Assembly: GCA_002305995.1 (NCBI GenBank)
Contig: DBRN01000007.1
Coordinates: forward strand, 11,753-60,980
Direction of reading: 5' to 3'
From: Atopobiaceae bacterium UBA1367
Lineage (GTDB): Bacteria; Actinomycetota; Coriobacteriia; Coriobacteriales; Atopobiaceae
DNA: 49,228 bases
The translations under genes were made by a program, and so were the position numbers. The notes under the pieces are model-generated. The model saw only the letters and a program-made list of their open reading frames with translations, searched no databases and was not told the origin of the DNA. Shown piece after piece: positions 1 to 11,691 of this stretch. Numbering within the stretch: position 1 is the first letter of the stretch; each line of letters opens with the position of its first letter.

Positions 1-275
1 ACAACTCAAGGTTTTCCTTTCCGGACTTCAGGGCCGTCTCGCACAACTCAAGGTTTTCCTTTCCATCCCAAGTCAAGATTCCGCACGACTCGGCATTTCC
101 CTTTCCGCCCTCGGCTCCGGCCCCGCACAACTCAAGGTTTTCCTTTCCACCACGGACTCCGGCCCCGCACAACTCCCGGATCTCCTTTCCACCCTGACAT
201 CCAGCTCCGCACGACTCGGCATTTCCCTTTCCGCCCCAAGCCAAGATTCCGCACAACTCCCGGACTTCCTTCCCA
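1..275 (-). repeat. 42-bp phased array A (reverse-orientation half)
   Basis: Seven units read CACAACTC...TTTCC (the reverse complement of GGAAAG...GAGTTGTG). The CACAACTC/CACGACTC boxes begin at about 0, 42, 84, 126, 168, 210 and 252, so the period is exactly 42 bp. Units are separated by 17-bp variable segments. Only the reverse half is present; the forward half and centre, if they exist, lie left of the window. The right border (CGCTCTCGCGCTGGGCAGG, 279-297) is repeated at the right border of array B (2024-2042). Confidence 0.93.
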
Positions 276-618
276 CCTCGCTCTCGCGCTGGGCAGGATG
301 GGACAGCAGAGCCGTCTCCCCTGATGCCAGCCCCAGCCGCAAGACCTCTGCCACAAGTTCGTTGCGCACCTGCGATGAGACGGCCATGGCCAGGCTGTGC
401 CTCGTCCCTCCCGCGCTGCGTCCTCGGCGGCGGGTCGCTTTGACCTGAACCTGGCTTCTGTGGCCGCACAACGAGGGCCCAGAACGTAACAGGCTGGAAC
501 GCCTGCGAGTCGACCAACGCGCGATAATGAGCTCAGCGCATTCGGTAAGAAGCGGGGCAACTGGGCTTGTGCGAGGCCCGTCAACCGGGCCATGAGGCCA
601 TGAGAGAAGGGAACGATC
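276..618. other. Gene-free stretch between array A and the PTS IIB gene
   Basis: No convincing coding sequence on either strand. A GATAAT hexamer at 523-528 could be a -10 box for the downstream PTS gene, but no good -35 partner is visible at normal spacing. The minus-strand reading across this stretch is open only because of base composition and the 42-bp (14-codon) repeat. Confidence 0.5.
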
Positions 619-933
619 ATGCTCAAGATCCGTCTGTTCTGTGCCGGCGGGATGTCGACCAGCCTGCTCGTCCGCAAGATGGAGGCCGCAGCCGCCGAAG
701 AGGGCGTGGAGGTGGACATCATCGCCCATGGCGTCGGCTCTGCCGACCGCGAGATTGACGCCACGGTTGATGTCGTGCTTCTCGGGCCGCAGGTGGGCTA
801 TCAGAAGGCACAGATTCAGAAGGTCTGCGATCAGTTTGGGGTGCCTTGCGACGTCATCCCCATGGTCGACTACGGCATGGTCAACGGAAAGAACGTGTTC
901 GCGCTGGCACGGAAGATGGCAGCCTCGAAGTAG
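619..933 (+). CDS. PTS sugar transporter subunit IIB, lactose/cellobiose type (orphan)
   Basis: 104 aa, full length for the small free-standing IIB proteins of the lactose/cellobiose (Chb/Cel) family. The N-terminus has the phosphorylation loop CAGGMSTS with the acceptor Cys8, followed by the usual hydrophobic strands (VDVVLLGPQVGYQ). It would take phosphate from an IIA protein and pass it to sugar bound by a membrane IIC. The start ATG follows AGAAGGG at 7 nt. No IIA or IIC gene is adjacent: the gene sits alone, with array A to its left and array B to its right, so it must work with partners encoded elsewhere or be a relic. Substrate cannot be told from sequence; a beta-glucoside or diacetylchitobiose is typical of the family. 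Confidence 0.9.
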   Translation: MLKIRLFCAGGMSTSLLVRKMEAAAAEEGVEVDIIAHGVGSADREIDATVDVVLLGPQVGYQKAQIQKVCDQFGVPCDVIPMVDYGMVNGKNVFALARKMAASK

Positions 934-1539
934 CGGGCACTCAGTGATGCGGCGGCGCACGGCAATGCTCTGAAATCAGGTGCAGGGAGACAATGGCATA
1001 GCGATCAATCTCAGATCGCGAAGATCGTGGGGCAGGAGTGGGCAGGAGCTCGCGTGACACGAGGTCACGGTGAACACCATCTGCCCAGGTGGCGTTACCG
1101 ACGCCGGTATGTCTGTCCAGGTCATGCACGAGACCTTCGACAAGAGCGGCATAAGGGCCGGTATCTATCGGACAGTCCATATGCGTCGGGGAAAGAGCCA
1201 CCATCGTGCGCAAGCTCCCCAACTTGAGCGGGACAGTCCATATGTGTCGGGAAAGAGCCGCCTGTTCTCACTCCTCGGCCAGGTTCCTGATGTGGGGCGT
1301 CTAGGTCGCTAGGTTACTGGTGCCCTTGGACCATCGGTGCTCTACGGGTAGGGATCAGCTGCCGCATGGGGCATCTTACCGGTCCGACGTCTTGATCCAA
1401 CAGTTTGGCGTCTGGCGGTGAATCGCGATGGTCTCATGGGGTCAGGCCGACAAGTGGGAGCCTGTGGGCAAGGGCTTCGCCACAAACGCTGCGTGGAGAA
1501 CAGGGGGAAGTCCGGCCTGGGCGGGACGTCTCTCCCGAT
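934..1539. other. Gene-free stretch with a two-copy direct repeat
   Basis: No gene is supported over about 600 bp. The clear structure is a direct repeat beginning GGACAGTCCATATG, continuing YGTCGGG and GAAAGAGCC, at 1170-1199 and 1231-1260 (61 bp apart). It contains two small palindromes (GGACAGTCC, CATATG). The GGAAAGAGCC part faintly recalls the GGAAAG box of the neighbouring 42-bp array, so it may be a decayed relative; that is a guess. Confidence 0.5.
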
Positions 1540-2019
1540 GGAAAGGAAAAGTCCGAGTTGTGCGAGCCTGGGGCCGGCAGTGGAAAGCTTTTTGCCGACT
1601 TGTGCGCTACTGCCGGCTCTGCCGGAAAGGATTTCGCCGAGTTGTGCGAGACGGCCTTGAAGTCCGGAAAGGAAAATGCAGAGTTGTGAGAGCCCACGCC
1701 TGACGACGGAAAGGAAATCGGGGAGTTGTGCGAGACGGTGCCCGGCCCTGGAAAGGAAATCCGGAAGTTGTGAGAAGGCCGTTCCTCACAAGTCGAGCTT
1801 TTTCTTTCCAGAGGGGCCGCCTCTCTCGCACAACTCGGGCTTTTCCTTTCCGCCTTCGACTCCGGCTGCGCACAACTCAGGGTTTTTCTTTCCGGCGGGG
1901 GAGCACATCCCGCACAACTCGGGCTTTTCCTTTCCAGGGCCGGGCGCCGTCTCGCACAACTCCCGGATTTCCTTTCCACCACGGACTCCAGCCTCGCACA
2001 ACTTCCGATTTTCCTTTCC
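1540..2019. repeat. 42-bp phased array B (complete palindromic array, 6 forward + 6 reverse units)
   Basis: Forward GGAAAG boxes begin at 1540, 1582, 1624, 1666, 1708 and 1750; reverse CACAACTC/CACAAGTC boxes begin at 1787, 1829, 1871, 1913, 1955 and 1997. Every step is exactly 42 bp. The centre, from the last forward GGAAAG to the first reverse TTTCC, spans 1750-1809 (60 bp) and contains TTGTGAG...CTCACAA. The segment near 1731-1755 is the reverse complement of 1930-1954 with one mismatch. The 1647-1665 segment matches, inverted and with one mismatch, the first segment of array A. Confidence 0.95.
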
Positions 2020-2283
2020 ACCCCGCTCTCGCGCTGGGCAGGGGGGACACAAGCGTCGACCACGACCTACCGGAGACTCCGACACACGCACGAACGGGAC
2101 CCGACTGCCACGTCAGCACCGGCGCGCGCGGCAGTCGAGCCCGCCGGGATCAGGGACGCCCGTCCCCCTGCGGCAGTCGCCAGGCGAGGGCGGCAGCAGT
2201 AGCCGCTGTCCACCGGTTTGTGCGCTGCCGCCAGCGACCTTGCCCGTACAATGGGGGGCGATCATCCCTCCCAAGGAGCGCGC

Positions 2284-3243
2284 ATGCCCATCTCAGACCT
2301 TGGCTCGACGCTGATCATCGCCAACCCCGCCTCACGCAGCGGCACAGGTGCCGCTGGCGCCGAGGTCGTGCGGAGGTTCTTTGAGACCTGCACCTCTGTC
2401 ACGACCTCCTTCAAGCTGCGGCTGACGGGTGCGACAGGCGACGCCGACACCATCGCTGCCGGTGCCGCAGGACGCGACACGGTTGTCGTCGTGGGTGGGG
2501 ACGGCGTCATTCACGAGGCGGTCAACGGCCTCATGCGTATCGACGCCCCCCTGCGCCCTCGCCTGGCGGTCGTCCCGCTTGGCTCCGGCAACGACTACGC
2601 GCGCACGCTGGGGCTCACGCCCAACGATCCCGAGCGGGCGCTCGACGAGCTCCTCCGTGGGAGGGAGCGCAGCTTTGACCTGGGCTTCGTGACCAGCGAC
2701 GCATGCCCGGAGGGAAGCTACTTCACCGAGTCCCTCTCCTTTGGCCTGGATGCCGCCGTCGCCCTCGACACCACCACGCGCCGTGCCGCGGGAGCCAGGC
2801 AGAGGGGTTCGGGCCTGTTCCTGACCTCGGGCATCAAGCTGGCCGCGCGTGCCAGCAGGGGGTACCCCTGCACCGTGCGGCTCGACGACGAGGAATCCCT
2901 GCGCCTCACCTCGCTGATATTCGCTGTCCTCAACGGCCCCACTTATGGCGGCGGCTTCAGGATCTGTCCCGAGGCAGATCCGTGCGACGGCCAGCTCGAC
3001 GTGTGCTACAACGTGCGTCATCCCCGGATGCCACACCTAATGTTCCTGCTGGGGCTCGCGCGCTTTGGCCACCACACCCGCTCACCCCTCATCAGGCTGC
3101 GGAGGCTGCGCACGGTGCGGATCGAGTTCGCGGAGGCGCCCCCCTGCCAGGTCGACGGCGAGGAGCTGCTCGGCTCGCGCTTCTCCGTGCGGGTCGTGCC
3201 GTCGGCCCTGCGGGTCGTGGTGTCCGCCTCCTGCCGCTGGTAG
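2284..3243 (+). CDS. Diacylglycerol kinase-family lipid kinase (YegS/BmrU-like)
   Basis: 319 aa from the ATG at 2284, chosen because AAGGAG ends 5 nt before it; an upstream in-frame start at 2218 has no ribosome site. It has the DAGK catalytic fold: an N-terminal strand and loop LIIANPASRSGTG (about residues 10-22), the nucleotide-binding GGDG loop (about 71-74, VVGGDGVIHEAVNG), and PLGSGNDYART (98-108). The C-terminal beta domain includes CQVDGEEL. Enzymes of this family phosphorylate diacylglycerol or related lipids at the membrane face, recycling lipid headgroup turnover products. It lies alone between array B and gdhA. The last 12 codons and stop are tandemly duplicated just downstream. 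Confidence 0.88.
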   Translation: MPISDLGSTLIIANPASRSGTGAAGAEVVRRFFETCTSVTTSFKLRLTGATGDADTIAAGAAGRDTVVVVGGDGVIHEAVNGLMRIDAPLRPRLAVVPLGSGNDYARTLGLTPNDPERALDELLRGRERSFDLGFVTSDACPEGSYFTESLSFGLDAAVALDTTTRRAAGARQRGSGLFLTSGIKLAARASRGYPCTVRLDDEESLRLTSLIFAVLNGPTYGGGFRICPEADPCDGQLDVCYNVRHPRMPHLMFLLGLARFGHHTRSPLIRLRRLRTVRIEFAEAPPCQVDGEELLGSRFSVRVVPSALRVVVSASCRW

Positions 3244-3290
3244 CCTTGTGCCGTTGGTGTCCGCCTCCTGCCGCTGGTAGCCTTGTGCCG
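3219..3290 (+). repeat. 37-bp tandem duplication of the lipid kinase 3' end
   Basis: About 35 bp starting GGTGTCCGCCTCCTGCCGC and including the stop codon is repeated at 3219 and 3256. Because the period is 37 the second copy is in another frame, and the second stop is not in frame with the gene. Confidence 0.85.
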
Positions 3291-3482
3291 CCGGCGCGGC
3301 CGCTCGGGTGCGGGCGCCCGCTCCCTCGGGCCCGACCTCGCGACGAGCCCGAATGTGACGCGCCCGATTGCGATCGCGTATCTTGTTTGTTACGGCACGC
3401 ATGGCGAAACAGGGCCGTCATTGTTTGAACCGTACCCTACCGCTGTTCGTCTGAGAGACCGGTCTTTCGGAAGGAGACTGCC

Positions 3483-4838
3483 ATGACCTATTCTGAGCGC
3501 GTCATTGCCGAGTTGCGGGAGCGCTACGCCGACCAGCCCGTGTTCATCCAGGCGGCCGAGGAGGTCCTCTCCACCCTGCAGCCCGCGCTGGACGCCCATC
3601 CCGAGTACGAGGAGGCCTCCCTGCTCGAGCGCATCGTCGAGCCCGAGCGCATCCTCATCTTCCGCGTCCCCTGGGTGGACGACCAGGGCAAGGTGCAGGT
3701 CAACCGCGGCTTCCGCGTCGAGTACAACTCGGCCATCGGCCCCTACAAGGGCGGGCTGCGCTTCAACCCCACCGTCAACCTGGGCATGCTGAAGTTCCTG
3801 GGCTTCGAGCAGGTCTTCAAGAACTCCCTGACCACCCTGCCCATGGGCGGCGGCAAGGGTGGCGCGGACTTTGATCCCAAGGGCAAGTCCAACAACGAGA
3901 TCATGCACTTCTGCCAGAGCTTCATGACCGAGCTCTTCCGGCACATCGGTCCCGACACCGACGTTCCCGCCGGTGACCTAGGCGTCGGCGCCCGCGAGAT
4001 CGGGTACCTGTTTGGCCAGTACAAGCGCCTGCGCAACGAGTGGAGCGGTGTGCTCACCGGCAAGGGCCTCACCTATGGTGGCTCGCTGGCCCGCACCGAG
4101 GCGACCGGCTTCGGCCTGGTCTACTTCGTGCAGAATCTGCTCGAGGACGGGGGTGACTCCTTCGAGGGCAAGACCGTCGTCGTCCACGGGTCCGGCAACG
4201 TCGCCATGTATGCCGTGAAGAAGGCCGAGGAGCTGGGCGCCAAGGTCGTGGCCTGCTCCGACACCAAGGGCTGGGTCTACGACGCCGAGGGCCTCTCCGT
4301 CGAGACGCTGGAGGCCATCTACACCGCCAAGCGCTCCGGCAATGACAGGGGCGTCAGCCTCGCCATGTATGCCGACCACCGCCCCGGCGCCGAGTACCAT
4401 GCCGAGGACGGTCGCGGCGTCTGGCAGGTCCCCTGTGACATCGCGCTGCCCTGCGCGCGCGAGAACACCCTGCTGCTCGAGGATGCCAAGGCCCTCGTCG
4501 CCAACGGCTGCAAGATCGTGGGCGAGGGGGCCAACATGCCCACCACGACCGAGGCGACCGAGTACCTCATCGCCCACGGTGTCGCGTTCTGCCCGGGCAA
4601 GGCCGCCAACGCCGGTGGCGTTGCCGTCTCCGGCCTCGAGATGAGCCAGAATGCCGGCCACATCTCCTGGACCTTCGGGGAGGTCGACGACCGTCTCAAG
4701 GCCATCATGGCCTCCATCTACCGCGCCGCCGCCGACGCGGCCAAGGAGTACGGCCATGAGGGCAACCTGGTCTTTGGCGCCAACATCGCCGGCTTCCTGA
4801 AGGTCGCCGAGGCCATGATGGCCCAGGGCGTCTGCTAG
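3483..4838 (+). CDS. gdhA: NADP-specific glutamate dehydrogenase
   Basis: 451 aa, the normal size of hexameric GDH. It interconverts 2-oxoglutarate plus ammonium and glutamate in the cytoplasm. The substrate domain carries GPYKGGLRF and PMGGGKGGADFDPKGKS (about 119-134, with the catalytic-site lysines), followed by DVPAGDLGVGAREIGYL. The nucleotide-binding domain begins with VVVHGSGNVAMYA (GxGNVA) near residue 236. The C-terminus has NAGGVAVSGLEMSQN, typical of the GdhA type. AAGGAG ends 6 nt before the ATG. It is monocistronic. The last 6 codons plus stop form the first copy of a 42-bp tandem triplication. Confidence 0.97.
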   Translation: MTYSERVIAELRERYADQPVFIQAAEEVLSTLQPALDAHPEYEEASLLERIVEPERILIFRVPWVDDQGKVQVNRGFRVEYNSAIGPYKGGLRFNPTVNLGMLKFLGFEQVFKNSLTTLPMGGGKGGADFDPKGKSNNEIMHFCQSFMTELFRHIGPDTDVPAGDLGVGAREIGYLFGQYKRLRNEWSGVLTGKGLTYGGSLARTEATGFGLVYFVQNLLEDGGDSFEGKTVVVHGSGNVAMYAVKKAEELGAKVVACSDTKGWVYDAEGLSVETLEAIYTAKRSGNDRGVSLAMYADHRPGAEYHAEDGRGVWQVPCDIALPCARENTLLLEDAKALVANGCKIVGEGANMPTTTEATEYLIAHGVAFCPGKAANAGGVAVSGLEMSQNAGHISWTFGEVDDRLKAIMASIYRAAADAAKEYGHEGNLVFGANIAGFLKVAEAMMAQGVC

Positions 4839-4943
4839 CGAGCGGCCCGCGCCGCGCGAATGGCCCGGAGCGTCTGCCGGCAACCCGCCCGCGCCGCGCG
4901 AACGGCCCAAGGCGTCTGCGGGCAACCCGCGCCGCGCCGCACG
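4818..4943 (+). repeat. 42-bp tandem triplication starting in the gdhA C-terminus
   Basis: Copies begin at 4818, 4860 and 4902, exactly 42 bp apart. Copy 1 encodes the end of GdhA (MAQGVC-stop); in copies 2 and 3 the stop triplet is CGG, so the frame continues open with MARSVCR- and TAQGVCG-type text. Sequence is unrelated to the GGAAAG/GTTGTG arrays, yet the period is the same. Confidence 0.88.
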
Positions 4944-5051
4944 ACCCGACCCTGCGAGGGCCTCGGAGCGATCCGGGGCCCTCCTCCCATGTCGACCCCC
5001 TTTCGCCGTCTGCCTATGCGAGGGTCGCGCCACGTACCCGCGCTGCTACCA

Positions 5052-5065
5052 TGGAATCGATTCCA
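5052..5065. promoter_or_regulatory. LacI/GalR-type operator palindrome
   Basis: TGGAATCGATTCCA is a perfect 14-bp palindrome with the central CG typical of LacI/GalR-family operators. It lies 25 bp before the HAD start codon and just upstream of its ribosome site (AAAGGGG), where a bound repressor would block transcription or early elongation. No lacI-type gene is in the window. Confidence 0.6.
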
Positions 5066-5090
5066 GTTGGAATGGCGAAAGGGGTAGCAC

Positions 5091-5951
5091 ATGGTCAAGC
5101 TCGTCCTTACCGATATGGACAACACGCTGGTGGCGTACGAGATTCCCGCGAGCGAGCGCGCCCTCGAGGGCATTCACAAGCTGCTCGACAAGGGCGTTCT
5201 CTTTGGGCCCGCATCCGGGCGCGACTACGACTCGGTGGTCATCTCGTTTCGCGGTGACACCGACTGCGTGAAGACGGCCCTGTTCTCCAACGGCAAGCGC
5301 ATCTTCGTGGACGGGACCCTCATCAACCAGACGGGCGTCGATCGCGACTCCATGGTCACCATGGCCAAGATGGTCTACGACCTGCCCGGCGTTTACGTCT
5401 CCGGCCGCGGTGAGGGCGGCGGCTTCGTGACAGGCTCCACCCTCCCGAGCCTGCTGGGCACCACCTGGGGTGGCCGTCGTGCAAGTGAGCTCGTGGATCC
5501 CGAGGACATCCCGCAGTGGACGATCGTGACCGCGGGCCTGCACTTCGAGGAGGGCTCCGAGATGATCGACAACGTCGCCTGGGGCGAGCGGATCCGCGAG
5601 GCATGCCCCAAGCTCGACCTCCTCTCTCCGGGCAGCCGCATGTTCGATGTCGTGCCGCACGGCTGGTCCAAGGCGTCCGCGGTGCGCGTGCTGCAGATCC
5701 TCATGGCCATCGACAGGGACGAGATCGTGGCCTTCGGTGACTCCGACAACGACCTCGACATGCTCAAGGCCGTCGGCCATTCGGTGGCCGTCGCCAACGC
5801 CAACGATGCCGTGAAGTCCGTGGCGCGCCACTTCATCGGCTCGGTAGACGAGGACGCCGTGGGCCAGGCGCTCAACGACCTCGCCGACCTGGGTGAGGGC
5901 GCCTTCGAGAAGTGGGATGCCGCCGCGCGTGAGAAGGGCTGGCTCGAATAG
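5091..5951 (+). CDS. Cof-type HAD-IIB family phosphatase
   Basis: 286 aa. Motif I is DMDNT at residues 8-12 (nucleophile Asp8, acid/base Asp10), and motif IV is GDSDNDLDML near residue 216, both intact. A lysine in HGWSKASAVRVL (near 191) fits motif III. The large cap between motifs II and III marks the IIB (Cof) class, which dephosphorylates sugar phosphates and similar metabolites in the cytoplasm; the exact substrate cannot be read. AAAGGGG precedes the ATG by about 8 nt. A perfect LacI-type palindrome directly upstream suggests carbon-source control, consistent with a sugar-phosphate substrate. Confidence 0.9.
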   Translation: MVKLVLTDMDNTLVAYEIPASERALEGIHKLLDKGVLFGPASGRDYDSVVISFRGDTDCVKTALFSNGKRIFVDGTLINQTGVDRDSMVTMAKMVYDLPGVYVSGRGEGGGFVTGSTLPSLLGTTWGGRRASELVDPEDIPQWTIVTAGLHFEEGSEMIDNVAWGERIREACPKLDLLSPGSRMFDVVPHGWSKASAVRVLQILMAIDRDEIVAFGDSDNDLDMLKAVGHSVAVANANDAVKSVARHFIGSVDEDAVGQALNDLADLGEGAFEKWDAAAREKGWLE

Positions 5952-6040
5952 GCTCGGGCCCGACGTGCGGCCAGCTCAGCCCCGACGTGCGGCCGGCTCG
6001 GGCCCGACGTGCGGCCGGAGGCGCTTCGGTCGCACGTCGG
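5952..6040 (+). terminator. 22-bp tandem repeat with inverted fourth copy; probable terminator of the HAD gene
   Basis: Three tandem copies of GCTCGGGCCCGACGTGCGGCC-like text begin at 5952, 5974 and 5996 (period 22). An inverted copy (CGCACGTCGG, 6031-6040) pairs with CCGACGTGCG in copy 3 to form a 10-bp stem. There is no T tract. Confidence 0.55.
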
Positions 6041-6116
6041 GTGCGTGGGCCTAGGGGCATGCCTCAGCCCTCGCCAACGGGAACCCGCACGCATTCCCAG
6101 GCCCAGGTCAGCCACG

Positions 6117-6226
6117 TTGGTAACCAAGATGTAATGACTATTCTCATGGTTTGCACAGAATCGCATAACAAAGCTGCTAGGATACGCAGCAGCCTTTAAT
6201 GACGGTACAGAGATACCGGAAGGAGC
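6117..6226 (+). promoter_or_regulatory. AT-rich leader and promoter region of carAB
   Basis: This is the most AT-rich stretch nearby. Candidate promoter TTCTCA (6141) -17 bp- CATAAC (6164), or TTGCAC (6151) with TAGGAT (6178) at a long 21-bp spacing. GCTGC (6173) pairs with GCAGC (6187) as a small hairpin in the leader. No clear PyrR binding loop was found. Confidence 0.35.
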
Positions 6227-6232
6227 ATGCGT

Positions 6233-7547
6233 ATGAATCCGCTCGCCTCTGGCGGCTCGCAGCCGCCCGCCCTCCTCGCGCTCGAGGACGGCACCTGTTT
6301 CCGTGGCCGCTCGTGCGGCGCGCCCGGCGAGGCCTTCGGCGAGGTCGTGTTCAACACCTCTATGGTCGGCTACCAGGAGATCGTGACCGACCCAAGCTAC
6401 GCCGGACAGATCATTACCCTCACCTATCCCCAGGTGGGCAACTATGGCGTGAACGACGCCGACATGCAGTCGGCGGGCACGTCCCTGCGCGGCCTCGTGG
6501 TGCGCGACATGTGCCACACGCCCTCCAACTGGCAGTCCACCGGCTCGTTCCCGGATTTCCTCCGCCACCAGGGCATCGTGGCCATCGAGGGCGTCGACAC
6601 GCGTGCGCTCACGCTCAGGATCCGCAGCGCCGGCGCCATGCGCGCCGCCATCTCGACGACCGACCTCGACCCCACGAGCCTCGTCGCGCGCGTGGGCGCG
6701 AGCCCGGCCATCTCGGCGCACAACTTCGTGGCCGACGTCTCGCCGCGCCAGGAGCGCACCATTCCCGCCGACCCCAAGGCCTGTCGCGCCCGTGAGGCGG
6801 CCGGCCTGGCGCCCCTGCGCGTGGTCGCCTACGACTGCGGCGAGAAGCGTGGCATCGAGAACGGGCTCTCGGCCGTGGGCTGCGAGATCGTCTCCGTGCC
6901 CTTCGACACTCCCGTCGAGCGCGTCCTCTCGCTCGACCCCGACGGCGTGCTCTTCTCGAACGGTCCCGGTGACCCCAAGCAGGTCGTCCAGACCGCTCGC
7001 GCCGCGGAGGACATCCTCGGTCGGGTGCCGGCCTTTGGCATCTGCCTGGGCAACCAGCTGATCGCCATGGCGGCGGGATCCAGGATCGAGAAGCTGCCCT
7101 TCGGCCACCACGGCGGCAACGAGCCGGTCATGAACCTGCTCACCGGCAGGGTCGAGATCACGGCCCAGAACCACAACTACGGGCTGGTCTTTGACAGCAT
7201 GGGGCCGCTGGTGCCAGAGCTGTCCGGCGGCGAGACGGAGCACGTGCGCGACCTGCGCACTTGGGCCAGGCGCACGGTGGCGCCGGTCGTCGAGACGCCC
7301 CGCCTGGGTCGCGTGCGCCTCACGCACGTCAACCTGAACGACGGCACTCCCGAGGGCATCCAGTTCCTCGACGTCCCCGCGCTCTCGGTGCAGTACCACC
7401 CGGAGTCGCGGTCCGGTCCGCGCGACTCCCGCTATCTCTTCGAGGCGTTCGCCCGCCTCATGGACGCGTGGCACGACCGCGCGGAGGGCCAGGCCACGGT
7501 TTCGGCCGACTACCTGGCGATCGACGTTCGCGAGGGGAGGACGCACC

Positions 7548-7555
<8 letters not shown>
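6233..7555 (+). CDS. carA: Carbamoyl-phosphate synthase, small (glutaminase) subunit
   Basis: 440 aa from ATG 6233; an ATG at 6227 is only 1 nt from AAGGAG, so the second is preferred (7 nt). It hydrolyses glutamine and channels ammonia to CarB for pyrimidine and arginine synthesis. The N-terminal CPSase domain includes FGEVVFNTSMVGYQEIVTDPSYAGQI. The class I amidotransferase domain has the nucleophile Cys in GICLGNQ (about residue 271) and the YHPES His/Glu pair near 390. It is longer than the usual 360-380 aa: about 30 residues are inserted between NYGLVFD and THVNLNDGT, and there is a C-terminal extension. It overlaps carB by 8 nt, implying coupled translation. Confidence 0.96.
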
Positions 7556-10766
<3,211 letters not shown>

Positions 10767-10790
10767 GCGTCTCTCGCGATGCTTGCTTTG

Positions 10791-10820
10791 GGCGGCCGCA
10801 CCACGACAGGCGTGGCCGCC
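10791..10820 (+). terminator. Hairpin after carAB
   Basis: GGCGGCC (10791-10797) and GGCCGCC (10814-10820) form a GC-rich stem 24 bp after the carB stop codon. It is followed by CCTT but no real T tract, so it is a possible intrinsic or processed terminator. Confidence 0.5.
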
Positions 10821-10910
10821 CCTTCCGTCTCGCCCGCATGGGATGGGGTGGGGCCTCATGCCGTGGGAGGAGGAGGGCTGGACGCGTCGTGACGCTTGCG
10901 CGCCTCGGGC

Positions 10911-11266
10911 GGAAAGGAAATCCCCGACCTGTGCGGGGTCCGCCCCCCTGCCGGAAAGGAAAAGCCGGAGTTGTGCGAGGTGGAACCCGACCCTGGAAAG
11001 GAGAATGCCGAGTTGTGCGGGGTCCGCCCCCCCTGCCGGAAAGGAAAAGCCGGAGTTGTGCGAGCTAGGTCCCAGTCCTGGAAAGGAAAAGCCCGAGTTG
11101 TGAGCAGCCGACGAGGTCACAACTCGACAAAACCCTTTCCAGCTCCCAAGGCCGTCGCGCACAACTCGGCAAAAAGCTTTCCACCACTGGGCACAATCCC
11201 GCACAACTCCGGATTTTCCTTTCCGGGGTCGGGTTCCACCTCGCACAACTCGGGATTTTCCTTTCC
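10911..11266. repeat. 42-bp phased array C (complete palindromic array, 5 forward + 4 reverse units)
   Basis: Forward GGAAAG boxes begin at 10911, 10953, 10995, 11038 and 11080. The single 43-bp step comes from a C run of 7 instead of 6 in otherwise repeated text. Reverse CACAACTC boxes begin at 11118, 11160, 11202 and 11244. The centre holds GAGTTGTGA / TCACAACTC, a perfect 9-bp inverted repeat around a 13-nt loop. The 17-bp segment before 10995 recurs inverted at 11224-11241 with one mismatch. Confidence 0.95.
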
Positions 11267-11512
11267 GCACCCCCTCGTGCCCTTCTGCGGCGGCTCCGCC
11301 TGCCCCATCCGTGGGACGGGGTCCCCTCCGTATGACTCCACCATAGGACTCCCCGCCGGATGACGACGTGCAAGAACCTCGGCACGCCACCGCCGTATGG
11401 CTCCCCTCCGGATGATCCCCCCTGATAGCCCCGCAAGATGACTTCCCTCCGGGTGACCCTTCGCGGTGCTTGCGTGAAGAAGCAGCCGCATGTGGTGGGT
11501 GCGCCCCTGTTT
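11267..11512. other. Spacer between array C and tRNA-Leu
   Basis: No gene. Degenerate CTCCGGATGA / CCGGGTGA-like words recur loosely (for example near 11355, 11406 and 11447), but I could not derive a regular period. GC-rich except for the promoter just before the tRNA. Confidence 0.4.
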
Positions 11513-11521
11513 TGCTACTAT
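11513..11521 (+). promoter_or_regulatory. Extended -10 promoter of tRNA-Leu
   Basis: TGCTACTAT matches an extended -10 (TGn plus TACTAT) 24 bp before the tRNA 5' end. No good -35 is present, which fits an extended -10 promoter. Confidence 0.45.
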
Positions 11522-11545
11522 GCAAAGGCTGTGCGTATGACTGAG

Positions 11546-11630
11546 GCGGGCGTGGTGGAATTGGCAGACACGCTGGATTTAGGTTCCAGTGGGGCAACCC
11601 GTGAAGGTTCGAGTCCTTTCGCCCGCACCA
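11546..11630 (+). tRNA. tRNA-Leu (anticodon UAG)
   Basis: 85 nt. The acceptor stem GCGGGCG (11546-11552) pairs with CGCCCGC (11620-11626), followed by ACCA, so the CCA end is encoded. The anticodon stem CTGGA/TCCAG (11573-11577/11585-11589) encloses the loop TTTAGGT with anticodon TAG at 11580-11582. A long variable arm and the GGTTCGAGTCC T-loop fit a class II leucine tRNA reading CUN codons. It sits 61 bp before tig and may share its transcript. Confidence 0.97.
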
Positions 11631-11691
11631 GCGCGATCAGGCTTGCAGGAGCAGCCAGCACGGCTGCCAGGGAGTACTACCAGGAGGAACG

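Noticed and set aside
1070..1312. Small protein or transposase fragment after the PTS IIB gene
   Set aside because: No recognisable domain, no ribosome site, and the region is dominated by a 61-bp direct repeat.
1540..2019. Repeat peptides such as GKEKPELCE or ERKSPSCA in frames across the arrays
   Set aside because: 42 bp is 14 codons, so all frames stay open and give repeated text. No ribosome site precedes them, they occur in several frames and both strands, and the pattern is explained at DNA level.
10911..11266. CRISPR array
   Set aside because: Conserved part is two short boxes with a variable middle, spacing segments are only 17-18 bp and recur, the orientation flips at a centre, and no cas gene is present.
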